A DNA stretch of 64,000 bases from Porcisia hertigi (Eukaryota; Euglenozoa; Kinetoplastea; Trypanosomatida; Trypanosomatidae): positions 1,179,501-1,243,500 of the forward strand of contig NC_090589.1 of assembly GCF_017918235.1 (NCBI RefSeq). The letters are read 5' to 3'. The position numbers were made by a program, and so were the translations under genes. The notes under the pieces are model-generated. The model was not told where the DNA came from and made no database searches. It saw only the letters and a list, made by a program, of their open reading frames with translations. Positions 32,190 through 43,005 of this stretch are shown here, piece after piece. The number at the start of each line of letters is the position of its first letter. The stretch's first letter is position 1.

Positions 32190-32906
32190 CTAGCCAAGAA
32201 AAAAAATCCCAACCACAACGCCCGCCCAAAACGAGGCGCGACGCGGGACCGTCGCCGTGAGCGTGACCAGTAGCTGCTCGCGTTTGAGCGTTAGGTGGTT
32301 TTTCGGTTCTCTCCCCTGCGGCTGGTAGCCGCAGAAAAGCGACGACGCGCAATCACGGACGAGGGCGCCCCACCGCACTGTTGCGTAACCCGTCCAGCAC
32401 AGCATCTGTATGCCAACTACGATGGCGCATATATTTCCGGCGACCGCGACCGTGACTTTCTTCAGTGCGATACCGCAAAGTGAGCCAGCCACGGTGTTCG
32501 CCAGCACCGCGCAGAAGGCCCGTGCGAGACGGACATCGCCCCGGTTGTGGCGGTCCGCGTCGCGCGCGGAAAAGGAGCTCGCCCCAAGTGATCGCCGCGT
32601 TTGCGATACCTTGCTGGGTGCCGGAGGGGTGCTGCTGCACGGGGTGTCTATGTCGCTGTGACCGGCACCGGTGAGCCCAGGAGTATCATCGGACGATTGA
32701 TGCTGGGCAAAGCGATGCATAGTCTCAGCGTGTAGCGCCTTGAGAATGCGCTCCTCCTCTTCCGCCCGATCAGCGAGCCAGGAAGACGGCCGCTGCCGGT
32801 TCGGATTGACTTTTGAGGAAGCATCCAAATCATCGAAAAATGTCTGTCGCAGTGTGTCTATGGGGATGACGTCGTGAGTCACCGGACCAATGGGCACCTC
32901 CTCCAT
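32190..32906 (-). CDS. FUN14-family mitochondrial outer-membrane protein
   Basis: A 238-residue protein from Met MEEVPIGPVT (32906); the frame reaches 33302 but the extra sequence is Pro-rich and unlike coding. Residues about 134-185 (TVAGSLCGIALKKVTVAVAG, then VGIQMLCWTGYATVRWG) match the FUN14 core G...G.ALKK.......G.....LQ.L...GY..V.W. The end (LTATVPRRASFWAGVVVGIF) matches the final Pro...F.aG...G helix of the family. The N-terminal 130 residues are polar, with acidic and Ser/Thr-rich parts. Animal FUNDC1 is a mitophagy receptor with an N-terminal LC3-interacting motif; no clear motif of that type is seen here, so a mitophagy role is only a possibility. The gene ends right beside the GC-rich tract. 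Confidence 0.7.
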   Translation of the reverse strand: MEEVPIGPVTHDVIPIDTLRQTFFDDLDASSKVNPNRQRPSSWLADRAEEEERILKALHAETMHRFAQHQSSDDTPGLTGAGHSDIDTPCSSTPPAPSKVSQTRRSLGASSFSARDADRHNRGDVRLARAFCAVLANTVAGSLCGIALKKVTVAVAGNICAIVVGIQMLCWTGYATVRWGALVRDCASSLFCGYQPQGREPKNHLTLKREQLLVTLTATVPRRASFWAGVVVGIFFLG

Positions 32907-33298
32907 CACTTCGCGTGTGTTGCGGACAATGCACAGCTCTGCGAGGGGGGGGGGAGGGGAGGGGATACGTGAAACAACAAAGAAAAGCGACACACCATTC
33001 GGGGGGAAGTAAAGGTTGGAAAGGCAGGCAGCGCTGGTGCATGGTGTCCTTAAAGGCATGGTGCCACATGGCGCCTTTCTGAGCGGGGGAGGGGGGGAGG
33101 GTGCGGACGCCAGAGAGGATAAGACTGAGCGAACGGCTTCGTTTTTACGTTGTGACCGCCGACGCAAATATACACGAGCTCGAAGTCCCAGCCTTGAAGT
33201 GGTGCTGCGGAATACAGCATGACGAAAAGTGTGTGTGGTGGAAAGCCTCCCTCGCATGAACATTTTTTTTTCCGTCTCGTTTCTGTTTCGTGGCACTA
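32907..33298. other. Short spacer upstream of FUN14 gene
   Basis: G-rich blocks at 32943-32960 and 33086-33100 on plus (C-rich in the transcript) probably act as trans-splice pyrimidine tracts. Confidence 0.5.
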
Positions 33299-34444
33299 TC
33301 ACACGTCGGCCGCTGCAACCACTTCGTTGCTTACAGTGTCGCGCACGAGCAGTTCCATCTCTCCGGCCGCCTCGTCGTACCCTACTCCAACCACCTCGTA
33401 CGGGGTCGTGGCGGCACTAGCAGTTCTTGACCGTGGCCATGGAGTGCCGGGTTGTACCCCGAAGAGTCCCCGTGCGAGCCAGACGGAGTTATCGTAGCGG
33501 TCATGACCCGTTATGCTCATGTACCGCCGTGGATCCTCCTTCACTGTCAGTGGGCTACCAGGAATGGGTCCGTTGTAGTCGAGCGCCACGGTCCCCAAGG
33601 GCAAAATCAGGCAGCCGTGTAAAATTGGAGCGAGGCAAGCGGCTGGCGCGCCAGATGGATGCCACATTAGCGCCGGCGTCGTCAGGGATGTGAGGCGATC
33701 CACGACGCCGACACTAACGGCGACGCCATAGCGACTCAGCACCTTTGCCCCATGTTGCACGTGTGCGCCAAATACGTTGGTGACCTCGGTGGTGATGTCG
33801 AGGTACCGCTTCGTGGCCTGCGCCCCACCACACTGATACGGAAAGTCGAGATGCAAGGCGCCAGGGTGCAGCCGAGACCCACACTCCAGCAGGCGACTCA
33901 TGCCCGCCAAGGAGAAGTGCCGACGGCGGGCGATTCGGTAGAAGGCGTCCAGAACACCACGCGGCGACACGGTGTGTGTGGGGGATTGGTTAGGCTCAGT
34001 GAGCAGTTCTTTAGTGACGGCCTCCATCAGGCAAATGGAGCCAAGGGATGACGGTGTGTCACCGGCTGCGCATTGAGGTGGTGGACGCAGACGAGCGCGG
34101 CCACGCAGGAGTTCCAACTCCGACACGACAAACCCTCCGGGCAAGCCCGTGGTGTGGACGACAAGCTTCTCCTTTATGTCCGCTTCGGTATCGCCGTCTT
34201 CGCAGTGACCAATGATGGTCAGTGGTACTGTCAAGTCCGTGCCCACCTGCAACGCACAGAGGAGCCCCTCCTCCGTAATGGGAAGGGGTTGACGAAGGAT
34301 GTCCTGCAGCTGTGACCGCAGCGGCGACAACAGGGTCCGTGAGACAGCACCCATGCGGGTAGTTAGGGCTTTGGGACTCGCGCTGTTACTGCCATCTTGT
34401 GCGCCGCGCGTGAGGAGCGGGAATGCCGTGTGGACTGCCCTCAT
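33299..34444 (-). CDS. Kinetoplastid protein of unknown function
   Basis: A 381-residue protein with no signal peptide, membrane helix or coiled coil. Several compact segments look folded: PLTIIGHCEDGDTEADIKEKL (about 74-94), ARRRHFSLAGMSRLLECGSR, the strand-rich region KVLSRYGVAVSVGVVDRL, and LAPILHGCLILPLGTVALDYN. The C-terminus ends in VGVGYDEAAGEMELLVRDT. I do not recognise the family. The start may be Met1 or Met31 (MGAVSRTLL); the first 30 residues are Ser/Ala-rich and could be a mitochondrial presequence. Confidence 0.65.
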   Translation of the reverse strand: MRAVHTAFPLLTRGAQDGSNSASPKALTTRMGAVSRTLLSPLRSQLQDILRQPLPITEEGLLCALQVGTDLTVPLTIIGHCEDGDTEADIKEKLVVHTTGLPGGFVVSELELLRGRARLRPPPQCAAGDTPSSLGSICLMEAVTKELLTEPNQSPTHTVSPRGVLDAFYRIARRRHFSLAGMSRLLECGSRLHPGALHLDFPYQCGGAQATKRYLDITTEVTNVFGAHVQHGAKVLSRYGVAVSVGVVDRLTSLTTPALMWHPSGAPAACLAPILHGCLILPLGTVALDYNGPIPGSPLTVKEDPRRYMSITGHDRYDNSVWLARGLFGVQPGTPWPRSRTASAATTPYEVVGVGYDEAAGEMELLVRDTVSNEVVAAADV

Positions 34445-35240
34445 CTTTCCTGTGGAGTGCTGGGGGGGGGGAGTAAGGGAGGTGCAGGGGTCAGGAATGG
34501 GAACTGCGCGGTGTATCCCCCACCTTTGTCACCCACCGGATGGCTCAGCGTGCGCTGTGTCTTTCTCGCATGAAGTGGCAGGCAGTATTAAGGGCCGCGA
34601 TGTCCACAACAGCAAAACAAAAATACAGGGTGAGGCACCAAGGTGACGCTGGGTCGTCTAAGGAGGAGGGATATACATATCGCGGACCAGATAGAGAACC
34701 AAGCGCCCCAATACGGTTAGGCTTATTGGCGCGCTATGCTGCTGCTACATACATGCTCCCTATCGCGTGCACGTGGGGAGGGCAACCGCGGAGCCTTTGG
34801 GGCTGAACGGTTTGCCATTGTCATCGCCAAGGCTTTGCATCACCTTGCACCCCTATTGTGTGACATAGGGCATCAGCAGTTGCTCTTGTGCGGTGGTGAA
34901 GAAAGATGCCGTCGAGGTCTTTGCGGAGCAACAAAGAACAAAGGGAATGAAGCGCCCCCACGGCCATAACGGCTTCGCTACATACAATGGTATGCAAAGC
35001 GGGGAGAGGAGGAGGAGGGGGGGCAAGAAAACTGCAATACGCCTTAGCATTGGCTAACCAGTAGGGCAACGTTGCGGGATGAAGAAACCCGGATACGATA
35101 TAGTGAAGCCCCGGCCAGCATGCGTTGGCGTAGGAGTGGAGCAGAGACAGCAGCAGACACAGACCTGGGAACGCACACACACACGTGACCGCACTACTAC
35201 TCTTCGAGGTGAATAAAAACCACCTTTACGTTTTGTTTAA
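34445..35240. other. Spacer, no gene seen
   Basis: Located between repeat copy B and the 381-residue gene. G-rich plus-strand blocks at 34460-34485 and 35000-35025 are candidate trans-splice pyrimidine tracts. Confidence 0.5.
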
Positions 35241-36158
35241 CCACAGAGCAGGTTCACAAGTATAATACACACACACACACCAGCCTCCGTGGACCTATCT
35301 GTTGAAGCAATACGGCGACCTCATGATCGTCCAGGGCAGACTGTCGTCCCCCTCCCCCCTCTCTCTCTCATCGAACCAGGTCATCCGGCTAGTGGACCCG
35401 TGCTCCTGGCTTGCCTTGCTTTCTTTCCTCCAATGCCCGCTGCAGGAGGTGCACCACATGGGCGTCGGGTGCGATGCGCGCCTTCATCCACGCAGGCAGC
35501 GCCCAGCGTCCCACACGCTCGAGAGCGGAAGCGGTGGTGTCTGTCCCGCGGCCGGTAGCAGAGGGCGGTGTACGCGCGTGCCGGGCAAGCCTCAAGGAGG
35601 TCAGTGGCCAGCGTCGGAGCGACGGCCCTCGGCTACCCTCTCTTTAGGCACCGCCTGTGCGCCGTTCTCCCCTCCCCCTCCCCCGCCTTCTCCTCCTCCC
35701 CACTTCACCTCTGCTGCACCAGCCCACTGCCCTTCATGTGGTGGTGTGCACACGCTTTCTGCGTTGCACTCCGGCAGGGGCGCGATGGGACGTGCTCACC
35801 TCTCACGTTTCCGGCATCGGCGTCTCATTGGACACCCGGCGGGATGCGGGGGATGCCGCATATTCTGCTCACTGCGCTGACAGCCACGCACCGTGGTGCG
35901 TGTTGCAGGACGGCGTTGCTGTCTTGGGTGGGAGAGGGTTGAGGGGGCGTGCTGTCCCCATTCTCACATCTCGTCGATGACACAGTGGAGGGAAGGTGCC
36001 TGGTTGGCTTGCCGGCGTGCGCCACAACGAGGGGGAGGGGGGTGGGCCCTCGCTATAGGGGGTTCCTGACAGCGAGGGTAACACCCACCCTCTCCCGTAG
36101 CCGTTGCCGCACCCCATTGACCGGAACGGGTGTCTGCGCTTGTGTGAAGCGGCGCGGG
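35241..36158 (+). repeat. Dispersed repeat, copy B (lacks the distal end)
   Basis: Starts at CCACAGAGCAGGTTCACAAG, identical to the start of copy C. It matches copy C until GCGGCGCGGG at about 36158, where homology ends about 210 bases short of the copy C end. Copies A and B share a CCGCCTTCTCCTCC block of about 25 bases that copy C lacks. It contains both hairpin motifs of the family (a CACGCACC/GGTGCGTG palindrome and a CCCTCGCT/AGCGAGGG inverted repeat). It lies about 660 bases downstream of the BSD gene stop. Confidence 0.92.
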
Positions 36159-36820
36159 CTCGTGTGTGCGCCCACATGTGGCTGTGCGCGAAGAGCTGTT
36201 TTGCTTCCACCGCGTCGCCTCTGCTGTTAATGCGGGGGGGGGCGGGGCGGAAGCCCAGGGAGATGAAATGCACTACAGATCGGTGCGGTGCCATACGAAC
36301 TCCCCGTCCCCTCCCTTCCCCTTGTGGAGCACAAACTTGTGTGGCGAAGTCGAACTGCCGCACCAACCGAGACCTCATTTGGTGTTGCGCATCCTACTGC
36401 GATTCTGCAGAGCAAAGCGCACTCTGGGTGCGGGGCCACACTCGACACCACCGCTGACGTGGCGAAAAATGAAAACAAAAGAGCCGCCTGATGCGCACAG
36501 TTGCGGAGCGGTCGCCATGATGCGCAGGGGGCTGACGCATTCGTCGTCATGAAGACGTCTTCTGCACAGGGCCAGGGCAGGCGGCCAGCTTTAGGTTCTC
36601 TCCACGGGGCAGTTGACAGAGCCGTGGTCAACACAGTAGGCGATGACCGCGATCCTCAGAAGAGCAACTTTAAAAGTTCATCACGAGCAAACGCATACAT
36701 TCGTTTAGTGGAATGCAGGAGAGGAGGCGGGCCTGGGGAGTAAAAGAGAAACAGCGGCTTTGGCCCCCCCCCCCCTCCCCTCCCCTCCCCCTCCCCACAC
36801 ACACCTCATTTGCCTCCCTT
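36159..36820. other. 3' flank of BSD gene
   Basis: Spacer between repeat copy B and the BSD stop codon, with a C/CT-rich block at 36764-36797. No gene is supported. Confidence 0.5.
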
Positions 36821-38275
36821 CTAGCTCTCAGAGTCGCTCATCGACCACGGAAGTTTTGCTTCGAAGGAGCTTTCGCCACTGTCATCAGCGATGCTGTCAG
36901 GGCGCAGAGAGCCCTCACGTGCTGAGGCGCTCAGCTTGACGGGGCTGCTCTCACGGGCATACCCTACTTTTTGGGTGGCTGACGTGGTGGTGTCCGCTAT
37001 GGTCGTCTTCCTGGATGGCACCTCATCTGTCACAGGCAAGCTCGGCTCCGCAGACTGTGTCGGTAGCGAGGGGGATGAGACTACACCATCAGTGTTTTCA
37101 AAATCACCAGGTGGTCGGTTAACGAAGGCTTCGAGAACTGCCCGGACATCGTCGTTACACTGGGCCAGTGCTTGGAAGAGTGCGCCAGTTTTCGAATCCA
37201 GCGAGGTCCCTTCAGTGTGCTCGGTGGGGGCAGCGCAGACGTCCGCAATAAGCCGCGACAGCCTTACCTTGTGATATTGGCAGCTGTCGAACACCGAGGC
37301 GCCAAGGGTCGTCGACGCCTCTTGTCGCTGCAGCAAATTGCCTAGCAGCTTCACGTTGCTGCTCGCCAGCTGGATCTCTTTTTTGACCAACTTCTCCGTT
37401 TCTCGAATCCACGCGAACTTTTCCTGGATGGCTTCATGTTCCCTACGCATATCGCGCCAGTAATTCGTATTGTCCCGGAGAATTACCCTCTGTCCGTCTT
37501 CCCTATTGTCCTCGTCGTCGCCGTCATTGCCCCCCTCGTGCTGCACATTCCCATATTCATTCTTCTCGGCCTTTGTTTTTCGATTCGCTGGCGCTGCCAT
37601 GTCACGCAACGGCTTCGGCAGGCGGGACAGAACTTGCATTAACGTCAAGAGCTGTTCCGCGTTGATGCACTGCTGGTATAAGTCAGTGCGCCATTTCATG
37701 TTCAACCAGTAGTCTTCGTCAGAGGTGAAGCGCGGCACAACGTCGGAGCGCACCCGGTAGACCTTATAATTCTCTTGAACGTACTTCACCAGATCCGCGG
37801 TCGGTGTGAGTTTACTACCGGCTCTTTCAAGCAGTTCAGAGGCCACATTCGCTGACGCTTCAGAGCCGATTTCCGTTTCTGTGGGCACCGGTGACTCCAT
37901 TTTTCCTGGCTGCGGCGGAGCTGCGAAAAGTTGTGCGACGGTTGTCTTTATCTCCTCCCACAGCGAGGCATCAGAGCGCAAGATAGTGGGAGTAAGAGCG
38001 CAAGTATTTGGGTCGCACAGAGCTGCCTTCACGCACCACACCCACTCTTCCTGACTGCCTGCCCACGCCGTCGGTGGCGTCATGATGTCTGTCAGGCTCA
38101 ATGTTTGTTCGTTCGATAGGGCAGCTGCGGCGGTCGAGTTTGGGTTGTCCGACACGCTCTCCAGAGCGTCCAGTATGCCTGCTTTGTGGAACATTTCAAT
38201 GCCCTGGTCGGAAATGTCGTTGACAACGACCGCCGCCGATGTCAGCAAGTCGTTAAAAAGGGAGAACATGCGCAC
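36821..38275 (-). CDS. BSD-domain protein
   Basis: A 484-residue acidic protein. Residues about 165-205 (VKYVQENYKVYRVRSDVVPR, then FTSDEDYWLNMKWRTDLY) match the BSD domain, whose signature is a Phe-Trp or Tyr-Trp pair in the third helix (here YW at 189-190) after a P.xVS..EFW pattern. A helical segment at 75-120 (QEEWVWCVKAAL; SLWEEIKTTVAQLF) may be an additional helical bundle. Residues 280-350 are charged helices, and 395-484 a Ser/Thr-rich disordered tail. BSD domains occur in TFIIH p62, synapse-associated and DOS2-like proteins; with its N-terminal helices and acidic tail this resembles the cytosolic or synapse-associated class more than TFIIH. The gene is bracketed by inverted repeat copies B and D. 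Confidence 0.75.
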   Translation of the reverse strand: MRMFSLFNDLLTSAAVVVNDISDQGIEMFHKAGILDALESVSDNPNSTAAAALSNEQTLSLTDIMTPPTAWAGSQEEWVWCVKAALCDPNTCALTPTILRSDASLWEEIKTTVAQLFAAPPQPGKMESPVPTETEIGSEASANVASELLERAGSKLTPTADLVKYVQENYKVYRVRSDVVPRFTSDEDYWLNMKWRTDLYQQCINAEQLLTLMQVLSRLPKPLRDMAAPANRKTKAEKNEYGNVQHEGGNDGDDEDNREDGQRVILRDNTNYWRDMRREHEAIQEKFAWIRETEKLVKKEIQLASSNVKLLGNLLQRQEASTTLGASVFDSCQYHKVRLSRLIADVCAAPTEHTEGTSLDSKTGALFQALAQCNDDVRAVLEAFVNRPPGDFENTDGVVSSPSLPTQSAEPSLPVTDEVPSRKTTIADTTTSATQKVGYARESSPVKLSASAREGSLRPDSIADDSGESSFEAKLPWSMSDSES

Positions 38276-39355
38276 GTGGAATACAGTTTGGTGGGCTTAT
38301 GTGCACCTGAGACCCGTGAGGGCGAATGAGAGGAGCGGACCAGTCAAACACGCACGTCCGATAAGCGCAAAAAGCATAAAACAAAACAGCGAAGATAGCA
38401 GGATGGGCTGAGGAAGGAACTGATAAGGGGGGAGGGGGCGTGCAATGCTGCTTCCAGAGCCAGGACTACCCCCTCAACACCAGCGACTCGGCACGCCACT
38501 GGCACCGGTGAGACTACACTTGTTAGTGTGGTGGTCCGGGTGTGGGACACTCCCAGGTGCTAATGCAGCGCGTAGGCCGTGCGTCGAGGCACTTGCGTGA
38601 AGAGTTGTACACAGAGGTGCTTCCACTCTTTAAGCACTTTCATTCTTCCGAGAGACGCGACCGTCAACATTGCATTCCACGTGGGTGCTGCCTCCAGCAC
38701 TCACGGACTCTGTCTCAGAGGTCACCTCACTTCAGATGCACCCATTATGCTCGCTGCCATCTGGGGCAACCCTCGGTGTGTTGCGCTTAACACACCTCAA
38801 GAATTTGCGTGTCACGTAAGTAGTACAGCCATTTTCGGTGGCATTCGTACAGAAAAAACATCCCGTCGGTTCCACGCCTTGTGGGTGCCTGAGGCTTTTG
38901 CACCTTATAGTGGCGGCTCCTCACGAGCAAGCTGGGGGAGACTGTGTGGTCTCGCCAAACAGTGGGAACTGGGGATTTTTTTGTGTGTGTATACGGCGCA
39001 TAAATCCTCCCCTCTCATCAAAAAAGAATCGTATAAATTGCGAAAGCACAAAACAACATTTCAATCCATTGATGTCTTTATAGCGGAACAACGAATATGG
39101 CAGGCGACAAACTGCAGAAAAAAAACACTATTGGATCGAGGAGATCAACAGAATCCGCATGCCATGCTGAGTTGACGAACGTGTGTGCGTAGGTTCTTGC
39201 CAGACTTACATCTGTGTTCATTAGCATTTGTGTGTGCGTGTGGGGAGGGGGGGGGGGGATGAAAGTATGCCCCCCCCCTCCAAAGAGAACACTGTGCATC
39301 AACTCTCCTTAAAATGAGGGCCTGTGATGACCGTCAATCTCACAGTGCTTCTGCA
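38276..39355. other. Spacer with possible retroposon remnant
   Basis: Upstream flank of the BSD gene. A dense stretch at about 38400-38620 is unlike the surrounding spacer and may be a degenerate SIDER-type retroposon (see findings). A plus-strand frame at 38579-39175 is not supported as a gene. Confidence 0.4.
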
Positions 39356-39863
39356 CCACAACTGGTGCGGGGGAAGGGGGAAGGGGGGGGGGTAGAATGC
39401 ACGCACCCGGCGACGGGTGTGGTCTCGGTCCTTCGGCTGTGAGCAACAGTATATTGCGGCTTATAGTAGTGCGCACTGTAGCTGGTCACGTGCGCCTCTC
39501 AACGGTTGTGCTGGTCCCCAGTCCGCGTGCATAAAGGACCGGGCCCACCCTCCCACCCCAACCCCACGCCCGCGCCGCTTCACACAAGCGCAGACACCCG
39601 TTCCGGTCAATGGGGTGCGGCAACGGCTACGGGAGAGGGTGGGTGTTACCCTCGCTGTCAGGAACCCCCTATAGCGAGGGCCCACCCCCTCCCCCTCGTT
39701 GTGGCGCACGCCGGCAAGCCAACCAGGCACCTTCCCTCCACCGTGTCATCGACGAGATGTGAGAGTGGGGACAGCACGCCCCCCTCAACCCTCTCCCACC
39801 CAAGACAGCAACGCCGTCCTGCAACCCGCACCACGGTGCGAGGCTGTCAGCGCAGTGTGCAGA
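39356..39863 (-). repeat. Dispersed repeat, copy D (inverted, distal half)
   Basis: Reverse complement of the distal half of copy C (46542-47037). It starts on plus with CCACAACTGGTGCGGGGGAAGG, the exact complement of the copy C end, and runs to CAGTGTGCAGA at 39863, where a CA run begins. Both hairpin motifs are present. It sits about 1.1 kb downstream of the PPR gene stop, and with copy B forms an inverted pair around the BSD gene. Confidence 0.92.
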
Positions 39864-40974
39864 CACACACACACAGTCGAGTACGGTTTGTGCGGTAGGC
39901 CACGAGAAGGGCGCGAGAATATTAATGGGGATCGAAAGGGGAAGACGGGCGAGGCACAAGGGTGATCGCAGCGAGATGCTGGGGGAGGGGCCCCAGCAGA
40001 TGTGCACTACATTCGCACCGTGCTCTGCCATGTGGCTAACCTAGTTCACACCAGAAAATCCATAGATTTTGTGCGTTGAGGTCCCCGGCATTGTTCAAAG
40101 ACGCCACCATCGCGATTACTGCAGCGATGACGGTTCAGCGCAGTGTGGAGCCGAGGTGGAGGTAAAGGGGGGTTGGGGTGGGGTGGGGGGAGAGGGAAGG
40201 GAGCACTACAAGCCCGCAAGAGACGGCTCCGAGCCGTAGAGCGCAGCCGATGAGAATTGGCGCGCGGCAACGTCGACGGATGTCCTCATGATTTTCACCC
40301 ACGCACAGAACTCCCCCGAGAAGCGATTCACTTCGACATTAATCGAATACGGCATCGTTGGGGGGGGGGGGGGGCGGCGGCTCAGGCGCCTTACTACTTG
40401 GTGGCTGGCATATCTCACCGGAGGGGCCCTCCGGTGCGGCTGAAGACATGAATAGTGGCGAGGCGCGGGGAAAGTAGAGACGGGGGGAGGAGGAGAGACG
40501 ATGGCAGACATTACATCGTAGGTGAAGAGAAGTCAAGATGGGGGGGCACAAGGCTCGGTGGAGGCACGTACTCCACTCGTGTGCGCTGGCCTGAGTGTGT
40601 TGTGGTGCATATTGCAGCGCACACTGTCTTTTTGAAGCGTAGTTGGCTAGGCTTTGAGAGTGACGCTGTCTCGACGTGTGCGTGTGTGTTTGTGTGTTCT
40701 GGTGCCGAAAGTCTCTCCCTCTGGAGCCTTTTTGAATTTTAGTTCCCGCGCCATTGACTTCTGCAGTGGTGTGTGTGTGTGTGTGTGATTAGCGGTGCTC
40801 CGTATTACACGTGAGATCACACAGGGAGCAGAGGAAGGAGATTGGGGAGGGGGGAAGGGTGTCTTGCTGTCGTGCGACGTACTGTGAAGCTCGACATTGG
40901 AGAGGGCTTGCGACTGGCGCCGACATGAGACGCTTTCCAGTTGTGTCACCCCAAGCATTCGGCACTGGCCACAG
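39864..40974. other. Spacer downstream of PPR gene
   Basis: G runs at 40160-40180 and 40361-40372 and a (GT)n run at 40768-40788. No gene is supported. Confidence 0.5.
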
Positions 40975-43005
40975 CTAGCGCGACTGGAGGAGGCGTAGAG
41001 CAAAGGCGTCCACCGTTGGACTGATTGTTCGCGTCACCTTGCGCACCATCATGCGATCATGGGGTGTGCGAGAGCGCCGTGGAATGCCTTGCAAAAACGC
41101 GAGCGATAGCTCCCACTGGCCTTGAAGTGATGCGGCCCAGAGTCCCAGGCGTTGGCTGTAGTTATCCAGCGGCAACCCATCCTGGCGCATGGCGTCGAGA
41201 ACCTCAATTACCTGACTCCACTTGCCAGCCGAGACGCATGCTTTGACGGCGATGCGGTGGGCAAGAGGTGGAACCACCGTGCGCGGCTGTGAAAGCTTCG
41301 CCGTGTCATAGATACGCAATGCTGCTTCCCATTGCCGCGCTGCCACGCAGGCTTGTATAACAGCGCACAGGGAGAGCGGGTGCGGGTTAGCGCGGATATC
41401 GCGGAGCTGGTAGTCGAAGAGGCGCGTCGCGAACTCCCACTGCGCACCTTTGACACATGCGAAGAGTAGTGCCATAGAAGTTTGCGCTGGGAGCAAATGC
41501 GCGCCGTTGTCTATGAGCGCCGCGCCGACCGAGAGCGCCGCCTCCCACTGCCCTGATTGCTCGCAGAGCGTCACCAGCTCCGTCATACCGGCAGTCAGTG
41601 AGGCTTCATCCGCTTTGGACATCCACGAAAGTGCCTCCAGTGCCTTTTGCCACTGCTGAATCGCAGTAAAGGAACGCAGCAGCATGTGATAAGTGGAACT
41701 AATAGCGAGGCTGTCGATGAATCCCTCTTTGACAGACATGTCGTAGACCGCTGCCGCCTCGCGCCACGCGCCAGCCTGGTCACACTGCGTCAACAATATG
41801 GCAATGGTTCGCTCGTTCGGCTTTACATCGGAGGCGCGCGCCATATGCAGCAGCCGCAGCGACGTTTCCCACCCGGGTGATACCTCCATGAGTTGACAGA
41901 AGAAGTCCGCATCGGTGGGCAGCAGTTGCACGGTTTCCTGGGTACGGTAGAGGCACTGCAGCATGTGCAGGCACGTCTCCCACTGCCGCAGCGTGGCAGT
42001 TTGCATGATAAGCTGCTGCACAAGAACAGGATTTGTGAGTACGCCATGGGCAAGTCCCGACTCAAACAGTCGCCGTGCCTGCTCTGTTGCACCGCTCGCG
42101 GCGAGATACGGCACGAGCACGCCGAGAGAATAGACCTCGCCACACGGGAGATGCTGCTCGGCGTCTTGCGCCACCATCAATGCAGCGGACCAACTGCCGT
42201 GCTCTTCAGCCAAAACACGAATCGCGTTCGTCACATCAAGCGCCCACCCCCGAGTGGCGCAGTGCTGGAGAACCGAGTTCACGTTGTTTGGCTGCAAAAG
42301 GGAGGAGAGAAAAAGCGGTGCTGGTGGCTGTGGCAGATACTCAGAGAAATGCAGTGCCTCCTCCCAATAGCCGGTACGCTCCGCGGTGTGGCAAAGTACG
42401 TGCAGCGACGACGTTTTCACAAGCGTCGGGTCGGTCATCAGACTGTTTTTAGCGAGTCTCCAGAGACGTTGAACGATGGGAGCGCTCGTCGACGCGCCAG
42501 TGGTGGTGGAAAATTCATGTGACTGTGAGGCCTCTACACTGTTTTGGTGCACCTGCGTTTCTGCTGTTGCCCCAAGCCCAGGCTGGACATCACCTTGCGA
42601 CACAAAGCTGGTGCGCAACACGGCTTGGGCAGCTGCATTGGCAAAGGAGTGGGCCTGCGCACGCTGGTACCGCGCGTAACGGGCAAAGTTCACGACATCA
42701 CTGTCACCGCACGACACCGCTAAGGCCGGAGAGGAGGACATAGACGAAGAGATGGTGGTGGAGGGGGACAGCGCTGATGTCGAGTTTGCCGTTGCTGCGG
42801 CAAACATGGACGACGTTCCGGCCGAATGGAGACCACTGCGACGCACGCCGTGTCTTGGGTTTGAGGCGATCGCTGTTATTCTGCGGTCCTCCTGCAGCGT
42901 TTCACTAAAGACACGCCGCAGCACGCCACAGCAAGCGTTCACATCGCCCGCAACCACCGCCTGAGCCAGAAGCGCCGCCAGACCACCACCTGCTTTCATG
43001 GCCAC
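40975..43005 (-). CDS. Pentatricopeptide-repeat (PPR) protein
   Basis: A 676-residue alpha-helical repeat protein. From about residue 190 to the end, helix pairs recur with the trypanosomatid PPR signature of a Trp followed by E.AL or similar (TGYWEEALHFSEY; RQWETCLHMLQCLY; GAWREAAAVYDMSV; QQWQKALEALSWM; GQWEAALSVGAAL; RQWEAALRIYDTAK; GKWSQVIEVLDAMRQDG). At least ten units of about 35 residues are visible. The N-terminus has a helical segment followed by a Ser/Thr-rich region (about 45-100) and could include a mitochondrial signal. Trypanosomatid PPR proteins nearly all act in mitochondrial RNA processing, stability or translation; the specific RNA is unknown. The start may be Met1 or Met3. 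Confidence 0.85.
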   Translation of the reverse strand: MAMKAGGGLAALLAQAVVAGDVNACCGVLRRVFSETLQEDRRITAIASNPRHGVRRSGLHSAGTSSMFAAATANSTSALSPSTTISSSMSSSPALAVSCGDSDVVNFARYARYQRAQAHSFANAAAQAVLRTSFVSQGDVQPGLGATAETQVHQNSVEASQSHEFSTTTGASTSAPIVQRLWRLAKNSLMTDPTLVKTSSLHVLCHTAERTGYWEEALHFSEYLPQPPAPLFLSSLLQPNNVNSVLQHCATRGWALDVTNAIRVLAEEHGSWSAALMVAQDAEQHLPCGEVYSLGVLVPYLAASGATEQARRLFESGLAHGVLTNPVLVQQLIMQTATLRQWETCLHMLQCLYRTQETVQLLPTDADFFCQLMEVSPGWETSLRLLHMARASDVKPNERTIAILLTQCDQAGAWREAAAVYDMSVKEGFIDSLAISSTYHMLLRSFTAIQQWQKALEALSWMSKADEASLTAGMTELVTLCEQSGQWEAALSVGAALIDNGAHLLPAQTSMALLFACVKGAQWEFATRLFDYQLRDIRANPHPLSLCAVIQACVAARQWEAALRIYDTAKLSQPRTVVPPLAHRIAVKACVSAGKWSQVIEVLDAMRQDGLPLDNYSQRLGLWAASLQGQWELSLAFLQGIPRRSRTPHDRMMVRKVTRTISPTVDAFALRLLQSR

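Noticed and set aside
31745-32218. A 157-codon Gly/Ala-rich minus-strand frame
   Set aside because: It results from the GC-rich tract (poly-Gly and poly-Ala reading), not from coding sequence.
38579-39175. A 198-codon plus-strand frame
   Set aside because: It opposes the transcription direction, overlaps the possible retroposon remnant and has no recognisable features.
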